From Maniola hyperantus (lineage: Eukaryota > Arthropoda > Insecta > Lepidoptera > Nymphalidae), in contig NC_048538.1 of NCBI RefSeq assembly GCF_902806685.2, positions 5,890,001-5,954,000 on the forward strand: a stretch of DNA of 64,000 nucleotides. Reading direction: 5' to 3'. A program made the translations under genes and the position numbers. Positions 54,672 to 64,000 of the stretch are shown here, in pieces. Below the pieces are notes generated by a model. That model was not told the DNA's origin. It made no database searches and worked only from the letters and a program-made list of their open reading frames with translations. Position 1 is the stretch's first letter. Every line of letters begins with the position of its first letter.

Positions 54672-54930
54672 GCTTAGTATAGGATTTTACATCTCACTAA
54701 CCTTAATGGAATTCAAGCGTTAAACATTTCATCGTTAAAATAAAGTAAAATTAACTACCTTGTTTTAATGCTCAAGTTTCTCCATACATCTATAGCCAGC
54801 GCTCCAAACGGAAATGATAAAATCTTTGACTTTAAATCAAGGACCCTTGGTTCCAGTTTACTCTGACGTTATTGTTTCGACTCTCGAATTAAATCAACCT
54901 TTGTGAGATGAAAAATCTCATACTAAGCAC
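54672..54930. mobile_element. Family M MITE, intact
   Basis: GCTTAGTATAGGATTTTACA and the inverted AAAATCTCATACTAAGC close it, with TCTCACTAACCTTAATGG/AATCAACCTTTGTGAGAT also paired. Confidence 0.7.
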
Positions 54931-55492
54931 TCTGTGGTTTAGACGGCCATTTCAGAATACCCTCCCACCAGTTAGTCCCAGTTAAATTGTCCTGACAAAA
55001 CAGAGAATGACACCCACAGCTCGTCACATTGTAGAGAATTGGGCGTTGAACTTAAATTGGAAACGTTGGTTTTAACACTCCATCGTAAAATGTAATGACT
55101 TCTTTAGTTCTCGGTGCTCAAACTAATTGAAAGCGATTTACACTCGCTTTGTCTTCCATTTTAGGGTAACACATTAACACATGAGATAAATTGGAGGATG
55201 GATTTGACAATGAAAAGGACGTACCTACCTACTGATATTAATATGATGATGATTGAGTGTTATTATTCCCCTGTGGAGCTTAGGGTTGCAGTAGTTGTTT
55301 TCCATTTCCCATGTACTTCTGTCCTTGGAAACCGTCTTGACATGGTTCCACGATCAATGGACCTTTTTTTATACAGATACAAGTTAACCCTTGACTGCAG
55401 TCTCACCTGGTGAAGTTTTGATGCAGTCTAAGATTGAAGCGGACTAACCTGGAAGGGGTATGGTAGTTTTAATTAAACCCTAAATTATCAGA
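54931..55492. other. No supported gene
   Basis: The plus frame at 55198-55413 has no domain. Confidence 0.35.
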
Positions 55493-55632
55493 ACGCTAAA
55501 TCGCTTGGCGGCACGGCTTTGCCGGTAGAGTGGTAACTAGCCACGGCCAAAGCCTCCTACCAGTCCAGACCAGAATACATTTAGAAATTATAAAATTCCA
55601 AATTTTTCTCGACTGGAATCGACCTCGAGACT
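55493..55632 (-). repeat. Family G repeat
   Basis: AACGCTAAATCGCTTGGCGG, GTGGTAACTAGCCACGGCCA and CTCCTACCAGTCCAGACCAG: reverse of the 1285 and 43514 bodies. The head is lost. Confidence 0.7.
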
Positions 55633-56050
55633 TCCCTCGAGAAAACCTCGTCCAGGGACTGCAACTGGTTGGAAATAATGTCCGCCACAATATAAAAAAA
55701 CTAGCATGGCTTTTTATGCGTTTACCAGTTTTTTAATAGGGTACCATTAGAAAACATAATATCGTAATAGTAATAGAAACCTAAATATTGTTTTATTTCG
55801 ATGTCATATTATTATTCCAACTATAACATTCCATTCAGTTATTACTAACGAGCACAATAACATGGTAGTCAACATGAATCAACTAGAATCTAGATCAATT
55901 ATTATGTTTAACTAAAGGTCGAAGGTTATAAAATGTTAGCGGCTTACATCTTTCCCTTTCAAAAACTGTTTTGTTATAAGCCATTGATCTTTACCCTTTG
56001 ATAGATATATCCCATAAATTACTTACTTCTACCTACCTAATCTATTTTTA
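55633..56050. other. No recognisable feature
   Basis: AT-rich intron sequence. Confidence 0.35.
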
Positions 56051-56240
56051 CTAGATGAACCGCGATTACAGCCGCGTGGATTTAGATAGGTTTTAAAAAT
56101 CTCACGGGAACTCCTATAGAGTTCGCTGGATAACTATTATGCATGCAAAAATCACTTTATTCCGAGCATTGCTCCGTTGCGGTGTGATTGGAGGATAAAC
56201 CAACAAACAAATACGCTTTCGTATATTATAATTAAGGATT
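56051..56240 (+). repeat. Family C repeat
   Basis: ACTAGATGAACCGCGATTAC, AAAATCTCACGGGAACTCCT, CATTGCTCCGTTGCGGTGTG and a decayed TATATTATAATTAAGGA end. Confidence 0.65.
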
Positions 56241-56696
56241 GAAACTAAGGGTGCATGTTGGTGATTTTTAAATCTATTATAACAAAATAGTTACTTAAAG
56301 CACCTAGTACATTTTTAAGTACCTACAATAACAGTAAACTATTTTAGTTAACTTTATCCTTACCAAAAGATGGGTTCAGACAGACTACCGAGAAGGATAC
56401 AAATATTTGAATGCATCTAAGAAAATTATTATTTTCGGGGCATTCAAAGACATTATTTTACCTAAACAAACTCAAAGAAACAACCGTGGTCGCTATCATT
56501 TCATTAATAAATGTCACTTCGCTATATCTTGTTGCCTTATCGTTTCTGAAAATCTAATTTTCGACACCTCCAAAGTTAATTTGAGACTTCATTAAATTAG
56601 GAACTTTATCAAGATGTGTAAAATGTTGTGCTGCCAGAGATAAATTATCTCTTGTAACTTTTATCGCTTTGTGAACTTTGAAATGCTATCATTTAT
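56241..56696. other. No supported gene
   Basis: The plus frame at 56407-56595 has no domain. Confidence 0.35.
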
Positions 56697-57220
56697 TTTT
56701 ATTATGATACTCTTTGATTTTCCGGGATAAAAAGTAGCCACAGACGTAAAGTAGCCTATGTCACTCTCCAGGTCTTTAACTATATCGATGCAAAAAATCA
56801 CGTCAATCCATTGCTCCGTTGCGCCGTGATTGAAGGACAAACCAACAAACTAAGAAACAAGCACACTTTCACATTCGATCGACTTCGTCTGCGTGCATTC
56901 AGGTTTTCAAAAAACCCTGTAAGTACCTACTCCTCGATTTTCGGGATAAAAAATAGCCTTTATTTGGCTCCAGGATGCAAGTTATTACAAATAACTATAT
57001 AGTTGATGCCCGCGTCTTGAAATAAATGGGTTTAAGTTTTTAATATTCCGTGGAAGCTTTTTGATTAGATATATATTATCAGGGATAAAAAGTAGCATAT
57101 GTCCATCTTTGGGATGCAAACTATCTCTGTAAGTACCTCAAAATCGGTTAAACGGATGGGCCGTGAAAACGTAGCAGACAGACAGACACACTTTTACATT
57201 TAAAATATTAATTTGGATAG
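56697..57220 (+). repeat. Three consecutive family C pieces
   Basis: TTTGATTTTCCGGGATAAAA occurs first at about 56710, ATTTTCGGGATAAAAAATAG at about 56937 and ATATCAGGGATAAAAAGTAG-like sequence at about 57080. Each is followed by its own copy of the downstream blocks. The last piece ends ACACTTTTACATTTAAAATA. Confidence 0.65.
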
Positions 57221-57677
57221 GTTGCTAGGTTTGCAAATGATTTATGTTGCTGAAAATTACTTATTCAATATCTGCCTGACTTCATTATTGGTAAGTGTGG
57301 CCAAATTTGCAAATAATAAAAAGTTTTGCTGGTTTGGTCCTAACTCCTACGTACCCTAGGCCTGGCACTGTGGCTAAGAAAATATTTTTTCTTCATAAAT
57401 CGTTTGCGTAATCTATGATCTTTCAAATCCGATTTATTATTACAGGCACGTATCAAAAAGGTTTCCACCGCGTCGGTACGTGCAAAAAATGTGCAGATTT
57501 AGGTTAATTTCCGAAATCTATCGAAAATAGAGTTTGGCCCGGACAAACACAACATGCTACGACAACTAAGTATTTCTAAAGGCCCTTTCAGTTTCTACAA
57601 TACTTGCAGTGTTAGTACCTACATTCTGAGTGCATTCTGAAATGAGAAGAGATGAGAGAAGTCGCGGGCATCAGATA
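57221..57677. other. No recognisable feature
   Basis: Plain intron sequence. Confidence 0.35.
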
Positions 57678-57904
57678 GTCTAAATATATAAAAGGAAAAG
57701 GTGACTGCCTGATTGACTGACTGATCTATCAACGCACAGCTCAAACTACTGGACGAATCGGGCTGAAATTTGGCACGCAGATAGCTATTATGACGTAGGC
57801 ATCCGCTAAGAAAGGATTTTTTGAAAATTCAACCCCTAAGGTGGTGAAATAGGGGTTTGAAGTTTGTGTAGCCCACGCGGATAAAGTCGCGGGAATAAGC
57901 TAGT
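57678..57904 (-). repeat. Family B repeat, full length
   Basis: GTCTAAATATATAAAAGGAA, ATCAACGCACAGCTCAAACT, AATCGGGCTGAAATTTGGCA and GTCGCGGGAATAAGCTAGT. Confidence 0.8.
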
Positions 57905-58511
57905 TTACAATAAGAAGTGTGTGGAGAAGCCGCACTCTTGCCATCGAGTTCCGCAACTTTTTACAGTTCCTTAATAGTTTAATACAAATTTATTTTCAAA
58001 TGGAGCCTGTATGACGTTTTGCCTTGCTCTTGCCCTTGTGCGTTGCTGTCGTCACGTTTTTTGTTTGACTAAGGCTTTAATAGAGGTCCTACAACCTACA
58101 CTGATTTGTCAAGGTCGAACTGAAACCTATGCGATTGAGAAACATGAGACGTGGCAAGTAAACACACCTTTCCGTGATTTAAGAATCTTTTAGAAGATAG
58201 AGGTTCTAATTAGAGTCTGGGATTAAATAAATATTTAGAAACGGATTAGGCGGTGTGGGCAGAAATGTATATTTAGTGATACGTTAGAGTTAAAATAGGG
58301 TTCAAGTTTATTTTAATGCTGATGATTCACAGGATTTTAATAGTCTACTCCTATTTTACGATGTCCATTGAAGAAGAGCATAATTTTTTTTAAAAAAACA
58401 TTGAATGGAAAGAAATTATGAACTTTTGGGAACCGCTTTTATTTACTGATGCTTTGTAATTCTCGATATTGTATTTCCTTTACAGCATTTTTAAAATCAG
58501 CGAAATACCTA
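57905..58511. other. No supported gene
   Basis: The plus frame at 58011-58193 has no domain. Confidence 0.35.
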
Positions 58512-58671
58512 TAGTACGCGACAGGTTGAAATGGCTATTGGGATTTGAGATGGGGGGACGCCCACGTACACCCGCACGTCACCCGCGCTATCCCGCACCG
58601 GGTAAGCGCGGAGGCTGCGCGGGTGTGTGGGGCGTCCCCACCCCGATTACCATCTCGAGCTGTCACGTAGG
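58512..58671. mobile_element. Family D GC-rich palindromic MITE
   Basis: TAGTACGCGACAGGTTGAAA and ACCATCTCGAGCTGTCACGT close it. The middle has CACCCGCGCTATCCCGCACC as in 31393-31530. Confidence 0.8.
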
Positions 58672-58867
58672 TATATATCTACAAATTCATCTATAATACA
58701 ATAAAATAAACTGACGCCTGCAGGAGATAGATATTATTACCTACATCGCTGCGAAACCGTAGCAGCGAAAATGCTGAAGTACCAACCCTACACCTTAACT
58801 GTTATTGTACGTACTTACATGTTCCCTTTAAATATGAAATATACCTAGGTTCACTTAATATAATATA

Positions 58868-59095
58868 TCAAAGGAAAACATCTTAGTAAACCTGCATTCC
58901 TGAGAATTCTCCATAATGTTCGGTTTCGGTTTCGGTTTAAAGACATCCTAATGTTTTTAAAGGTTTGTGAAGTCTGTCAACCCGCACTTGGCTAGCGTGA
59001 TGGACTAGGGCCTATACCCTCTTTATTCTGAAAGGGGACTCTTGCTCAGTATCAGTAGTGAGTCGGCGATGAGTTAGATAATGACGATAACCTGT
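58868..59095 (+). repeat. Family F SINE, head lost, with a small internal insertion
   Basis: AAGGAAAACATCTTAGTAAA to GAGTCGGCGATGAGTTAGAT. Between CCATAATGTTC and TTTAAAGGTTTG there is an extra block of about 36 bases (58920-58955) starting with GGTTTCGGTTTCGGTTT. Confidence 0.75.
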
Positions 59096-60329
59096 TTCTA
59101 TTTCATGGTCTGATAAAAAAATTAAAATACCTACCTACCTTAATGTAGTAAACTCAAACATTTCTTGACCAGTATATTTAACGCATTTTAAATTTACTTT
59201 GTTTAGTTAAAATGACTGAAGTGTTTGCCGATATTTAAATTTTATCTGTTGAGAATATATTATATAGAGTTGAGAATCACTGTAGATTGTTTCTATAACC
59301 TTGCGGCATACCTTTGCAGCATTATAAACATTAAGGGAAAGTAAACAAGTTCGAGCCTCAATCTGTTTGTGTAACGGACAGACAAGCTGCACTTGCCCAT
59401 GATCATATTATATTAAATACCAATCTATGTACATGTATGTATATGTGTCCAAAATTATATAACCTCCTCCACACAAACGAAAATTAAAACCAAAAGTAAC
59501 CACTTTTTAATGAGCTTCTGTAATTAAGTAAGATACGGAATTTTAAGCAAAGAATAAGTAGCTATTCATTAATACCTACATATAGGTATTACCTAGCTAC
59601 CTAGGTAAGTACCTTGAAACATCAATCATCATCCCATGTACCTAAGTGAACTTTTGTTCTTTTTTGAGAAAATAAAGTCTTTTAAACCTAAACATAAATA
59701 CCTCGTCGTTAAAAAGTAAAAGATAGCGGTTAACTGAAAACGATTGATCGTAGCTTCAGATCTCACCAGTATAGGTATAATATATTAATCTTATCTACTC
59801 TTACCATAAGCCATGAGCTCATAATTGGAGAAGAACGCAGAGTATTACTCTCCTCGAAACTTCCTGTTTTAAACTTCATTTATGTAAATCAAAAAGAAAA
59901 GTAAAAAAATGAAAATATAAGAAAGTAAGTTCCAAGCCTTTGATGATTGTCTGAGTTATGACTTAAGACACTATCGAGGTATCAATGTAAAGCATAGTAT
60001 TTATATTACTGCAACTCAACTCATTAATATTATAGAAAAAAAAATGTGCAGCCCTGATGAAATAGAACTAAAAAACTCTTTATTCATCACCCTAAAATAA
60101 AAATGAACATCTCTGTGTGTGATGAAAGCATTGACAGATTCTCTCGGCGATTTGAATGAAAGCTGTAAGTCATAGGCGTATAAAGCTGTAAGCAGTGTGT
60201 GTGTAAATAGCTGTTGTCTACAGAGTACTTATTACTATTCACTCTATTCAGTACCTAACTATGTTTTAATAATTATCACCCCTATATATTACAAATCCAA
60301 CATCTGACTGATCAAAAAGAGTAATTTAT
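59096..60329. other. No supported gene
   Basis: AT-rich; the minus frame 59207-59392 has no domain. AATAAAGTCTTTTAAACCTA at about 59671 looks like a retroelement 3' end. Confidence 0.35.
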
Positions 60330-60378
60330 TACCTATTTTGAATAAATCATTTGACTTTGACTTTGACTTTGAATAAGT
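60330..60378 (+). repeat. Retroelement 3' tail
   Basis: TTTTGAATAAATCATTTGAC followed by repeated TTTGAC units is a tail style known from lepidopteran LINEs and SINEs. The upstream body is not recognisable. Confidence 0.5.
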
Positions 60379-61059
60379 ATGCCATGAAGCACGCCAAAAG
60401 TTTTTTTTTAATTATTCAACCCTGAGTTGTTAAAAGTCGGCCAATATCCATCGTAACTTCTACGTTTTATGATTTGTTCGTATACCCCAGATTAAAGAAT
60501 GGATACCTATTGTCTTTCTGGATTGCTAGGCTTAGTACCTATAGTTGGGGGGAAAATAAGCGCGAGCTCTTAGTGGCTCTGCTTCTTCTCAATCGTTGGC
60601 AGAGTGGTCGTGGCTATGAATTTTCCTTAACTGCTGTTCGTGCGATATCAAAGGTTACTGACGCTAATTTCCTTTTTAGGTTAACTAAGTAGGTACTTAT
60701 TATAATTAACTTGCTTTAAGGTTGATTAAAATATCATAGAGACACAATGGTCTCAGACGCTTGTGCACTGAAAAGAGCTCTACCTATCTGAAAACGCATG
60801 CTGCTGAGGGAAGTTGTTTTTGGACACTTACAAAGGCATTCCCTGTGCGAGGCTACCTGTTGATCCTCGAAGGCTTGATGGCCGGAAAAAGAGCATAATA
60901 TGCGAGAAGTTCGAGATACCTAATAAAGGAGTGGACCCGTCAAAAGTAACTACTTAGAAACTATAATAATTAAATACTAAGAATCGCCACAAGTTTTTTT
61001 TGATGACCACAGGATGATAATGGTGAACAATTTACAAAAAACATATTTTGCACCTAAAG
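60379..61059. other. No supported gene
   Basis: The plus frame 60474-60692 has no domain. A bit of GCTACCTGTTGATCCTCGAA (60851) could be LINE-derived, but I cannot show it. Confidence 0.35.
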
Positions 61060-61280
61060 CACAATTCACGACAGTTAGGGAACTTTTAACAAAACGAAGC
61101 TATAACGAGGCTTCGAAGTCACTAGCAGGCGTCAAATGTTAGTACATTTGACGCAGGTAGCCCTAAAGTAGCCCTATTTTTCTTTGATTTTACGTCACCA
61201 TTGCCTAATGTTTGGCATATCGTCGATTCAGGACAAGCCGAGAGTTCCCTCACTCTAGTTTACCCTGCCTAAAGTGTAAT
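61060..61280 (+). repeat. Family K repeat, longest copy
   Basis: GCACAATTCACGACAGTTAG, GGCGTCAAATGTTAGTACAT, TTTTACGTCACCATTGCCTA and GTTCCCTCACTCTAGTTTAC. TCAAATGTTAGTACATTTGA inside is a short palindrome. Confidence 0.6.
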
Positions 61281-61568
61281 TTTGCCTTTAGGCGTAAAAT
61301 GCGTACCTGACATTGAGTGAACGTTGAACGCGTCCTAATTCATTGATCGTAAACAGTCTGTCAAAGCGGCATCACTCTATATTAGACGGCGGGTGTTTAG
61401 TTGTTTACCCTGATGCACGGCGGCGGTAAATGAATCAGCCCGTATTGTTTACACATCGAACATTTCAATGCTTTCAAGCCAATTTTGTAAAGTTACTCTA
61501 ACACGAGTTTCGCGAGTTTCTGACTTACCTACCGGCTACATTTTACTGTTTGTGTCTCGCTTTAGATT
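61281..61568. other. No supported gene
   Basis: The plus frame 61468-61668 runs into family A and is an artefact. Confidence 0.35.
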
Positions 61569-61980
61569 AAAAAAAAACTGGCTAAGTGCGTGTCAGGCTC
61601 GCGCAACGAGGGTTCCGTACCACAGTCGTATTTTTTCGACATTTTGCACGATAATTCAAAAACTATGATGCATAAAATAAATAAAATTCGGTTTTAGAAT
61701 GCACAGGTCATTCGATATAGTTACTTACTTCGAAAATGGAAAATACTAATTAGTAGGTTCATGACCACAATTAATTGTTTTTTGTGTGATGTAACCACAA
61801 ATTCACGGTTTTCAGTTTTTTCCCCGAATGTCTGCTATAAGACCTACCTACCTGCCAAATTTCATGATTCTAGGTCAACGGGAAGTACCCTGTAGGTTTC
61901 TTGACAGACCGACAGACAGACAGACAGACAACAAAGTGATCCTATAAGGGTTCCGTTTTTCCGTACGGAACCCTAAAAAC
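61569..61980 (+). repeat. Family A repeat, full length
   Basis: AAAAAAACTGGCTAAGTGCG to GTACGGAACCCTAAAAAC, followed at once by a second, variant copy. Confidence 0.8.
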
Positions 61981-62080
61981 CAGTCAGGTGCGAGTCAGAC
62001 TCGCATACGAAGGGTCCTTACTATCGTACAAGTAATGATCTGTACCATAACATTTTTATGTAGAACACTGCAAGTTTATG
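61981..62080 (+). repeat. Family A variant, head to tail with the previous copy
   Basis: CAGTCAGGTGCGAGTCAGAC, then GTAGAACACTGCAAGTTTAT. It matches the short subfamily at 11751-11935 and has lost its 3' end. Confidence 0.6.
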
Positions 62081-62104
62081 AAAACCTTTGTTAAATAAAT
62101 TGAT

Positions 62105-62135
62105 TATGATGATGATGATGATGATGAATGATGAT
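62105..62135. repeat. GAT microsatellite
   Basis: A TGATGATGATGATGATGATG run, similar to SINE and RTE tails but with no recognisable element upstream. Confidence 0.8.
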
Positions 62136-62149
62136 AGGTAATTGGTAAC

Positions 62150-62352
62150 ATAACTTTGTTAGGTTTGAGTGAAATTAACAAGAGGCACAAAACCGCACCT
62201 ACTAGCATTTTAAATTCTTCAGATTGGGTATTATTGTACTTTCTGATTGTCAATTGCTGAATTTGCAGTGATGTAGTGGTGATAATTTATTACGTAAACT
62301 TAAAACTAAAGCTACGCGGGTTCCAAACGCGCCCAGGTCTGAGAAGAGCCCA
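62150..62352 (-). repeat. Family N repeat
   Basis: ACGTAAACTTAAAACTAAAG and CGGGTTCCAAACGCGCCCAG are the reverse complement of 20355-20440. It lies 30 bases from the exon's donor site. Confidence 0.55.
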
Positions 62353-62384
62353 CTAAAACTAAGATAATATAATAAACTTCATAC

Positions 62385-62567
62385 CCTTTTCTTATCCCTC
62401 GATGCGGTGTACAACACCCATCCTACATACACGAACATTATAAGCGCAGGTACCACCAGGCTGGCTACCACGGGTATCTTGCGCACCCAGGCATGGTATA
62501 GCGCCACCATCAGGAGGCAGATCCCCACGAGAATCGCGATCAATCTTCCTGTGCGTTGTCTTTCTTC
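62385..62567 (-). CDS. Internal exon of the membrane-protein gene: two transmembrane helices
   Basis: On the minus strand TTTCTCATTATTTTCAG precedes the exon at 62568, and GTATGAAG follows it at 62384. The exon is 183 bases, exactly 61 codons, phase 0 at both ends. It begins EERQRTGRLIAILVGICLLM. Residues 9-28 (LIAILVGICLLMVALYHAWV) and 33-53 (VVASLVVPALIMFVYVGWVL and one more) are hydrophobic, joined by RKIP. It closes with YTASRDKKR, so both outer flanks are charged, as in a helical hairpin. The next exon in frame is 51821-51405, giving at least 199 residues from these two. No start codon is evident, and the N terminus should lie upstream, beyond 62567 and perhaps beyond the window. I do not recognise the family. 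Confidence 0.75.
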
Positions 62568-62639
62568 CTGAAAATAATGAGAAATTCGGATACTTATAAT
62601 AGAGCCAATGAGAGATTGCGTTTTTGACATCTGTCAGTT

Positions 62640-63125
62640 ACATACAAAATAATATTGTGTGCCCCTTCGGCCCCTATTACTTTGTTAAATTAAATCGGCC
62701 TTGAGACAGGTGTAGCCTGAGTGGGGTGTCAGCCAGGTAAGCTCCCAGTGCGCCTAGGTGCTGCTGGTCCCTTTTGGATACGTCCGAGGAGAAGAGCAGT
62801 ATTCGGGCCGGTGCATCCCGGTAACATGCCTAACAATTTCTCTTCGTGGATATTCAATGAACCAAAAACTTAATTTGCTGTAATCCGCTGAAACAGGTCG
62901 AATCTGTATGATGCAACATGCAGCATGCAAAATGCACCGCCCGCCCTCTCACTGCTAACTATGCAGGAAAAGCAGCCACTCGGCAAGCAATACGCACCAC
63001 CACCACGCAGCACCACACAAATCCCAAAACACACTAGACGCATTACGTTTCGGCCCGACACGGAGCATCCTCAGGAGATGACCTTCCAATTGCAAAGACT
63101 TTGCAATTGTGCATTTACCTGATAA
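62640..63125 (-). repeat. Probable dispersed repeat of lepidopteran type
   Basis: It includes GCCTGAGTGGGGTGTCAGCC, GACGTATCC-side words (TACGTCCGAGGAGAAGAGCA), TGCAACATGCAGCATGCAAA and ACGCATTACGTTTCGGCCCG, which I recall as recurring in butterfly genomes. There is only one copy here. The frames on both strands at 62870-63122 lie inside it. ATTTACCTGATAAG at 63115 would read as a donor (CAG|GTAAAT) on the minus strand, but the open frame before it is only ten codons. Confidence 0.4.
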
Positions 63126-63339
63126 GTGAGACTAACCTCTAACGAAAGTTATAACCACCCAAGTTTATAAAATAAACAAGGAACATGGAAGCGAAATCCT
63201 GAATATTCAACGTGTCCCACACATACGCACGACCATAATTTAATCATCCGCATTGATTGACTAATTGACGTGGTTACCGGCGAAATACTGACACGTGTGA
63301 CAGGTAGATATTCAGAATAATCTTATACCAAATAAAATA

Positions 63340-63790
63340 CTAGGTAATGCCCGCGACTTTGCCTATGTGGATTTAGGGTTTAAAAAAATTCGTGTAACTT
63401 TGATTTTTTTGGGTTAAAAAGTAGCCTATGTCACTCTCTCCAGTTCTTTAACTATTCACGTCGATCCATTGCTCCATTGCGACGTGATGAAGGACAAACA
63501 AACAAACCAATAAACCGCTAAATTGTTGATGATTGTTACAAATAGGGTGCTTATTTAGTTTTAACTAAATGGGCATCATTTAGTTTTATGAAGATGTGGA
63601 TTTAGGTTTTCTTAAATCCCGAGGGAACTCTTTGATTTTCCGGGAGAAAAGGTAACTTATGTCCGCCTCCGGGATACAAGCTACATTACAAGCTGTAACG
63701 TCAAAATCGGATAAACGGTTAAATAGGACGTAAACAGGTAACACATTGACAGACATACTTTTGCATTTATATATTGCCTACTATATGGAT
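63340..63790 (+). repeat. Two consecutive family C pieces
   Basis: AATGCCCGCGACTTTGCCTA with AAAAAGTAGCCTATGTCACT, then TTTGATTTTCCGGGAGAAAA with CGGGATACAAGCTACATTAC. The end is TTGCATTTATATATTGCC. Confidence 0.65.
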
Positions 63791-63920
63791 TTTATCTTTC
63801 TTTGCATCGCAATCCGCCTTACTGAGGGTCATGTTTTCTCGGAATCATACGACTCGACCTTATTTCGATTTCAGTTACTAAGTGATTATTATTTCAACGG
63901 GCACAAAGAAAGAGACTTAT

Positions 63921-64000
63921 TGAAAAAAACTGGCCAAATGAGAGTCGGATTCGCGCACCGAGGGTTCCGTATTTGGGTATTTTTTTCGACATTTTGCACG
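63921..64000 (+). repeat. Family A repeat, cut by the window edge
   Basis: GAAAAAAACTGGCCAAATGA, GCACCGAGGGTTCCGTATTT and TTTTCGACATTTTGCACG. Confidence 0.75.

Larger units (their letters stand above)
51822..62384 (-). other. Inferred 10.6-kb phase-0 intron
   Basis: Its donor is AAAAGG|GTATGAAG (minus strand, at 62384) and its acceptor is the T-rich tract with CAG at 51824-51822. Both neighbouring exons are in phase 0, which is consistent with joining. The intron is packed with repeats of families A, B, C, D, F, G, K, L, M and N. Another, unseen exon inside cannot be excluded. Confidence 0.55.

Noticed and set aside
63110..63160. Upstream exon of the minus-strand gene ending CAG|GTAAAT
   Set aside because: In the phase required, a stop occurs ten codons upstream and there is no ATG, so it could only be untranslated leader.

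Overview
This window looks like nuclear DNA of a lepidopteran (butterfly or moth). The evidence is a tRNA-headed SINE with a GATGAT tail, decayed RTE-type LINE pieces, several families of short inverted-repeat elements, AT-rich filler, and genes with GT/AG introns. I recognise many of these repeats as typical of butterfly and moth genomes. I see no bacterial operons, CRISPR arrays or rRNA.

Only two host genes can be supported. (1) 21757-23016, + strand: an intronless 419-aa secreted protein with three 20-residue repeats, a Ser/Gly/Tyr-rich middle and a six-cysteine, N-glycosylation-rich C-terminal domain. (2) A minus-strand gene seen as two exons, 62567-62385 (61 codons, two membrane helices) and 51821-51405 (138 codons plus stop). 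They are separated by a 10.6-kb intron full of transposons. Its 5' end probably lies beyond the right edge. There is also one well-preserved but 5'-truncated non-LTR retrotransposon (10030-11616) and a shorter inverted copy of it (8935-9418).

The rest is a mosaic of repeats, which I grouped by eye into lettered families. A: ~430-bp element ending GGTTCCGT... / ...GGCCGGTTTTTT. B: element with TCAGTCAG runs and the phrase ATCAACGCACAGC. C: short element containing ACTTCGTCCGCGTGG and usually ending near TTATAATATTAGTA. D: GC-rich palindromic MITE with CGCGACAGGTTGAGATGGC ends. E: long-TIR element containing CCAGACCTTCGTTATTTT. F: tRNA-derived SINE with a GATGAT tail. G: a second SINE-like family with GGCCGTGGCTAGTTACCAC in its body. 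H: MITE with TCCCGCAAATTGC ends and CRE-like octamers. J: unknown repeat beginning near ATGTATAG. K: unknown repeat ending near CCCTCACTCTAGTTTA. L: MITE with GCCTGACCAGA ends. M: MITE with GCTTAGTA ends. N: unknown repeat with AAACTTAAAACTAAAGCTAC. There are also single-copy foldbacks, two minisatellites and a 68-nt hairpin shaped like a microRNA precursor.

Layout: 1-8.8 kb repeats and LINE relics; 8.9-11.6 kb inverted LINE pair; 11.7-21.3 kb repeats with a hairpin (13.7 kb), a minisatellite (15.4 kb) and an intact SINE (16.1 kb); 21.5-23.5 kb secreted-protein gene; 23.5-51.3 kb repeats; 51.4-62.6 kb minus-strand membrane-protein gene and its intron; 62.6-64 kb repeats. Repeat boundaries are by eye and usually good to about 10 bases. 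The two genes face opposite ways, and nothing in the sequence links their functions.
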